From: Archivesica marissinica
Lineage: Eukaryota; Mollusca; Bivalvia; Venerida; Vesicomyidae
Assembly: GCA_014843695.1 (NCBI GenBank)
Contig: CM026387.1
Span: forward strand, 82,262,598-82,326,597
Direction of reading: 5' to 3'
DNA: 64,000 bases
Below are positions 58,710-64,000 of this stretch, in pieces. The translations under genes and the position numbers were made by a program. The stretch's first letter is position 1; each line of letters opens with the position of its first letter. The notes beneath the pieces were generated by a model that was given only the letters and a program-made list of their open reading frames with translations, searched no databases and was not told the origin of the DNA.

Positions 58710-60868
58710 CATGTGTTGGTAAGCTCTGACTGTTGTGTGTTGGTAAGCTCCGACTGCTGTGTGTTGGTAAGCTCCGACTGCTGTGTGTTGGTAAGCTCCG
58801 ACTGCTGTGTTGGTAAGCTCCGACTGCTGTGTGTTGGTAAGCTCTGACTGCTGTGTGTTGGTAGCTCCGACTGATGTGTTGGTAAGCTCCGACTGCTGTG
58901 TTGGTAAGCTCCGACTGCTGTGTGTTGGTAAGCTCCGACTGCTGTGTGTTGGTAAGCTCAGACTGCTGTGTTGGTAAGCTCCGACTGCTGTGTGTTGGTA
59001 AGCTCCGACTGCTGTGTGTTGGTAGCTCGACTGATGTGTTGGTAAGCTCCGACTGCTATGTGTTGGTAAGCTCCGACTGCTGTGTGTTGGTAGCTCCGAC
59101 TGATGTGTGTTGGTAAGCTCTGACTGCTGTGTGTTGGTAGCTCCGACTGATGTGTTGGTAAGCTCCGACTGATGTGTTGGTAAGCTCCGACTGCTATGTG
59201 TTGGTAAGCTCCGACTGCTATGTGTTGGTAAGCTCCGACTGCTATGTGTTGGTAAGCTCCGACTGCTGTGTGTTGTAGCTCCGACTGATGTGTTGGTAAG
59301 CTCCGACTGCTATGTGTTGGTAAGCTCCGACTGCTGTGTGTTGGTAAGCTCCGACTGCTGTGTTGGTAAGCTCCGACTGCTGTGTGTTGGTAAGCTCTGA
59401 CTGCTGTGTGTTGGTAGCTCCGACTGATGTGTGTTGGTAAGCTCCGACTGCTATGTGTTGGTAGCTCCGACTGCTGTGTGTTGGTAAGCTCCGACTGATG
59501 TGTTGGTATGCTCTGACTGCTGTGTGTTGGTAGCTCCGACTGATGTGTTGGTAAGCTCCGACTGATGTGTTGGTATGCTCCGACTGCTGTGTGTTGGTAG
59601 TTCCGACTGATGTGTTGGTAAGCTCTGACTGCTATGTGTTGGTAAGCTCCGACTGCTATGTGTTGGTAAGCTCCGACTGCTGTGTGTTGTAGCTCCGACT
59701 GATGTGTTGGTAAGCTCCGACTGCTATGTGTTGGTAAGCTCCGACTGCTGTGTGTTGGTAGCTCCGACTGCTGTGTGTTGGTAAGCTCCGACTGCTGTGT
59801 GTTGGTAAGCTCTGACTGCTGTGTGTTGGTAAGCTCCAACTGCTATGTGTTGGTAAGCTCCGACTGCTGTGTGTTGGTAAGCTCCGACTGATGTGTGTTG
59901 GTAAGCTCAGAGTGTTGTGTGTTGGTAAGCTCTTACTGCTGTGTGTTGGTAAGCCACGACTGATATGTGTTGGTAAGCTCCGACTGCTGTGTGTTGGTAA
60001 GCTCTGACTGCTGTGTGTTGGTAAGCTCCGACTGCTATGTGTTGGTAAGCTCCGACTGCTGTGTGTTGGTAGCTCCGACTGATGTGTTGATAAGCTCCGA
60101 CTGCTATGTGTTGGTAAGCTCCGACTGCTGTGTGTTGGTAAGCTCCGACTGCTGTGTGTTGGTAGCTCCGACTGATGTGTGTTGGTAAGCTCTGACTGCT
60201 GTGTGTTGGTAGCTCCGACTGATGTGTTGGTAAGCTCCGACTGATGTGTTGGTATGCTCCGACTGCTGTGTGTTGGTAGTTCCGACTGATGTGTTGGTAA
60301 GCTCTGACTGCTATGTGTTGGTAAGCTCCGACTGCTATGTGTTGGTAAGCTCCGACTGCTGTGTGTTGTAGCTCCGACTGATGTGTTGGTAAGCTCCGAC
60401 TGCTATGTGTTGGTAAGCTCCGACTGCTGTGTGTTGGTAGCTCCGACTGCTGTGTGTTGGTAAGCTCCGACTGCTGTGTGTTGGTAAGCTCTGACTGCTG
60501 TGTGTTGGTAAGCTCCAACTGCTATGTGTTGGTAAGCTCCGACTGCTGTGTGTTGGTAAGCTCCGACTGATGTGTGTTGGTAAGCTCAGAGTGTTGTGTG
60601 TTGGTAAGCTCTTACTGCTGTGTGTTGGTAAGCCACGACTGATATGTGTTGGTAAGCTCCGACTGCTGTGTGTTGGTAAGCTCTGACTGCTGTGTGTTGG
60701 TAAGCTCCGACTGCTATGTGTTGGTAAGCTCCGACTGCTGTGTGTTGGTAGCTCCGACTGATGTGTTGATAAGCTCCGACTGCTATGTGTTGGTAAGCTC
60801 CGACTGCTGTGTGTTGGTAAGCTCCGACTGCTGTGTGTTGGTAAGCTCCGGCTGCTGTGTGTTGGTAA
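58710..60868. repeat. 22-24-bp minisatellite with a 679-bp higher-order period
   Basis: Units read GTGTGTTGGTAAGCTCCGAC plus TGCT (24 bp), with 22-bp GTGTTGG and 23-bp GGTAGCTCC forms. Rare variants such as AAGCTCAGAGTGTTG (59,903 and 60,582) and AAGCCACGACTGATATG recur 679 bp apart. The higher-order copies cover about 59.5-60.19 and 60.19-60.87 kb. Many units hold TTGGTAAGC, a donor-like string. Confidence 0.96.
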
Positions 60869-61371
60869 GTTGGGAAAATGATCCAAAGCTGTAAATAATC
60901 ATGACTCCCAACCCGGTTAAACGTGTCCAAAGTAGTTATTTGATAAATATATTTCATGTGTGTCATAATTATTGTTCATCCTTGCATTCTGAATGTGATA
61001 ATAAATCTTGAAAATCATTTGAATTGTTACAAGATTGTACTTTACATTCACAAAGATTTGTTTCCACTATTCACGGCTCGAGCGCGAGGACACTACAGAA
61101 GACTGCTTAATATCCAATCTTTGCACAAGGAAATCATAAGCCGCTCAGTCGCTATTACTAAAAATAGAAAATGGTTTAGCTCTCATAGTTCATCATAGTT
61201 CCATTCAACAAATTCAGTTGTGAAATTTCCAAGAAATATTGCCTGATGAAGCAATCTATATAGTTATACATACCACATCATTCTCAGAATAACCTCCCAA
61301 GTCAGGATATGATAATGCAATGCTCGTGTCTCTATAGTAGTTCTGTATGTTTACTAAGATTTGTGTTGAGA
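60869..61371. other. Unique sequence
   Basis: A short open frame (60,956-61,198) includes FPLFTARARGHYRRLLN but no recognisable family. I do not call a gene. Confidence 0.4.
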
Positions 61372-61580
61372 TGAGGCTGTCCGGTTAGCGCGCTCGCTTC
61401 TCACCAATGCGGCCGGGAAGTATGTGAGATGGTCGCCAGATCGGACAGGTTGGTTTTCTCCGGGTACTCCGATTTCCTCCCACATGAATGAGCACATATC
61501 CGCGTCAACGAGAGAGATTAATATTAAGTTGTTAGAACTTGCTTCAAAATCGTTGTAAAATAAATAAAGTTTAAACTGTG
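61372..61580 (+). mobile_element. SINE family E
   Basis: GGTTAGCGCGCTCGCTTCTC and ACCAATGCGGCCGGGAAGT show a deletion across the B-box. GGTTTTCTCCGGGTACTCCG and the tail TCGTTGTAAAATAAATAAAG follow. Confidence 0.8.
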
Positions 61581-61691
61581 CCTAAGTGAACATGTGAGCA
61601 TCATTAAGTTATTATTCAGTGAAATGCAGCCTGCAATAAGCCACTTAAACAGCAGTGATTAAACCACTCACCAGAGGTAACGGGCAAAAAG

Positions 61692-61939
61692 TTATATTTC
61701 GGGTTTTACGCCTGCAGCACCATTTTTGGGCTATATCGCCGGCGGGCAGTTTACCTAACAACACTTCCTGGGCAGGCTCAAGCGGTTAACCAGTACTTGG
61801 GTGCACCAACCTCCGTAAGAAACTGTCAACTTTTTCATATAAATGAAACACGGTCTGAGCGGGGCTCGAACCCGTGACCATCAGTGATGATAGGTTACAG
61901 TGGTATACAAGTCAGCGACCTTGACCACGGAGGCGGACT
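61692..61939 (-). mobile_element. SINE family B with target duplication
   Basis: The minus strand carries the whole element, ending in the head GTCCGCCTCCGTGGTCAAGG. Flanks CGGGCAAAAAG (61,681-61,691) and CGGGCAAGAAG (61,940-61,950) are an 11-bp duplication with one mismatch. Confidence 0.88.
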
Positions 61940-62179
61940 CGGGCAAGAAGACTAATACATTGTATAGAACGCTTGTGTCACCTGAAATGATTCAATATCT
62001 GCTTGCTATATATAATTCAAGATCAATGACTGGCATTACTGTGTACCTAGATGAATGTTTCCTATATGCATTGAACTACGATTCATTCATTTGAATTGAT
62101 TTCCAGATGGGGTGAATAATTCTAACCGGAATATATCTAATCATGAACAAAGCTTAACAGTCGGAATGTTGTGACTTGA

Positions 62180-62460
62180 GTGTTTTTATGTTTATTTATC
62201 GTCGCTACCAGTTGCCCATATGAGCGACGCCTCCTGAAGAGATTAGTCATTTAGACTTTTGGAGGATAGTGCAATGATACAGACATAGACCCATTCCAGA
62301 GTCTTCCCTGGTTCTTTTACTTAAAGCACGGACACAAGACCTCGGTTTAAAGTCCCATCTGAAAGACTGTTGATTTTATTATGGTCAAACAGGGGATCGA
62401 ATCTACGATCCCTAGATTACCAGTCCAACGTGTTAACCACTGGACTACAGATCCGTCTAT
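62180..62460 (-). mobile_element. SINE family A, full-length, with target duplication
   Basis: The minus-strand copy includes a full head (GTTAACCACTGGACTACAGA). An exact 10-bp duplication TGTGACTTGA flanks it (62,170-62,179 and 62,461-62,470). Confidence 0.93.
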
Positions 62461-62666
62461 TGTGACTTGATTTATTTTGCAGACTATTTATACCCATTCA
62501 GTGGCAAACTGCCGTGTTTGCTGCTACATTGCAGTTTGCACTGGAATCAAAGTGAATTGTGGGATACATTACCGTGGTTGGGCAGTCTAAATTGACAGCG
62601 AACTGTCCTGTATTTTTAAAATCTACGCACAGTTCTTGTATTTCTAAGAAGTGTTTATGGCAGCTT

Positions 62667-63105
62667 TTGGGGGGTGGTATACAGAAAATGGTGATTTGGG
62701 GGGTGGTATACCGAAAATGGTGATTTTGGGGGTGGTATACAGAAAATGGTGATTTTGGGGGGTGGTATACAGAAAATGGTGATTTTGGGGGTGGTATACA
62801 GAAAATGGTGATTTTGGAGGGTGGTATACAGAAAATGGTGATTTTGGAGGGTGGTATACAGAAAATGGTGATTTTGGAGGGTGGTATACAGAAAATGGTG
62901 ATTTTGGAGGGTGGTATACAGAAAATGGTGATTTTGGAGGGTGGTATACAGAAAATGGTGATTTTGGAGGGTGGTATACAGACAATGGTAATTTTGGGGG
63001 GGTGGTATACAGAAAATGGTAATTTGCGGGGGGTATATAGAAAATGGTGATTTTAGGGGGTGGTATACAGAAAATGGTGATTTTGGGGGGTGGTATACAC
63101 AAAAT
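62667..63105. repeat. 30-bp minisatellite
   Basis: About 15 units read GGGTGGTATACAGAAAATGG plus TGATTTTGGA, with G-run length variants. At ten codons per unit, both strands stay open. Confidence 0.96.
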
Positions 63106-63962
63106 GGTCTTGACAGACAGTACATATATAAACTATACACGGCAATGTAAATAGTGTGGCATTTCATCCAAGTATATAGATATGTACACATGCTGGACTC
63201 ATAGAGAGTACAACCACTGTTGTTCAAACCATATTACTTACATCTTGCCAACATACAAGGGGGGGATGGTAGTTCTGCATACTGGTCCCACATGTAACAA
63301 CAATAACTAGTCAACAATTGAGTATAATTTATTATAAATTGTAAAGCTAAATAGAGTATTAATGTTAACAAATAGATACACTGTAGTAGTAAATGTAATG
63401 CACTAGTATCAACTAAAGTGGAGAATTAATCAGAAACTATAGATCAGATCTTAAAATATACATGTATAATAACCAGAACAAAGCAATACATAGGGCACAT
63501 TGGGTACAAATTAGGTTAACGTTTATTAAATCTTGCAACAAACAATAAATTTGGTCCCTTAAAAACATTCTCATTGAAGGATCAGAATTCAATAAGGCAC
63601 ATTTGATCGACTGTGAAGTTGGTCCCGCATAAAACAGGAGTGGGGCTATGTATTATTTAATATAGGAAAACTATCGGATATCTGTATGTGACATCAATAA
63701 CCACAAATATCTGTTAGATACTAACGCGGAAAGTAAATGGATGACATGTCAAAGATTATCTTTGCACCATTATTTGAGTATGAATTATTATATAGCTTAG
63801 ATATACATAGGTATGTATATTATATAATTTGTAATATACACCTTGTATCATGTCACATTTTCTCTCACATGATTCATGATTTATTGAAAACAATAAATGA
63901 AGTCTCTGGCTTTACCAAAAAAGACAAACAAAAAAACCATCTTTTTTTATTTAAGTATATTT
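63106..63962. other. Unique AT-rich sequence to the window end
   Basis: A 75-codon open frame at 63,737-63,964 has no recognisable domain and lacks splice or promoter support, so no gene is called. Confidence 0.45.
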
Positions 63963-63995
63963 AACGTCGCTACCGGTTTCCCATTTGAGCGACAG
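63955..63995 (-). mobile_element. SINE family A tail, cut by the window end
   Basis: TTTAACGTCGCTACCGG and TTTCCCATTTGAGCGACAGG match the family A tail on the minus strand with a few differences. Confidence 0.7.
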
Positions 63996-64000
63996 GCAGT

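Noticed and set aside
58958..60966. Minus-strand Ser/Thr/Gln-rich frames (SRSLPTHSS repeats)
   Set aside because: They are readings of the 24-bp array, broken wherever a 22- or 23-bp unit occurs.
60956..61198. 80-codon frame ending RSVAITKNRKWF
   Set aside because: It has no family resemblance and is of random length for AT-rich DNA.
62644..63227. Proline-rich minus-strand frames (PPKSPFSVYH repeats)
   Set aside because: They are readings of the 30-bp array, open in more than one frame.

Overview
This is a repeat-dominated, AT-rich stretch of an animal genome. The coding parts are short exons with GT/AG introns, and the rest is tandem arrays, tRNA-derived SINEs and small DNA transposons. 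Invertebrate NOX and CHORD genes, the SINE load and the dispersed TTAACCCTTT-type elements suggest a mollusc, probably a bivalve. That placement is inference, not something the sequence proves.

Layout. About 0.6-14.4 kb is a 22-bp satellite, interrupted by a dead Tc1-type transposon (2.7-4.1 kb) and by a gap of exactly 1000 N. It is followed by a 45-bp array (14.4-16.1 kb) and a 21-bp array (16.7-18.05 kb). From 18 to 25 kb there are SINE copies, a minisatellite made from the SINE 3' tail, four CRE-bearing repeats ending in a TATA box, and a LINE fragment.

From 25.06 to 45.93 kb on the + strand lie eleven exons of a NOX2-type NADPH oxidase. They encode about 384 residues: the six-helix heme domain with all four heme histidines, and the FAD-binding domain with its HPFTLTS motif. 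All exon phases join cleanly. The NADPH-binding domain is not in the window. Every intron is loaded with minisatellites, SINEs or MITEs.

After a 46-bp array and a second gap of exactly 1000 N (52,042-53,041), three + strand exons (53.08-56.43 kb) encode the C-terminal part of a CHORD/CS-domain protein (CHORDC1 or melusin type). The 3' end of NOX and the 5' end of the CHORD gene are both missing at the same place. The simplest reading is that the placeholder gap hides them, or that the scaffold is misjoined there. The last 8 kb holds a 129-bp array, a 24-bp array with a 679-bp higher-order period, a 30-bp array and more SINEs.

The most unusual observation concerns three NOX introns. The minisatellite at the start of the intron includes the end of the preceding exon together with its 5' splice site (exons 2, 4 and 8). 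The introns therefore begin with many tandem copies of an exon/donor junction. The gene would have to pick the first of dozens of near-identical donors, and the same kind of amplification has happened at three independent junctions.
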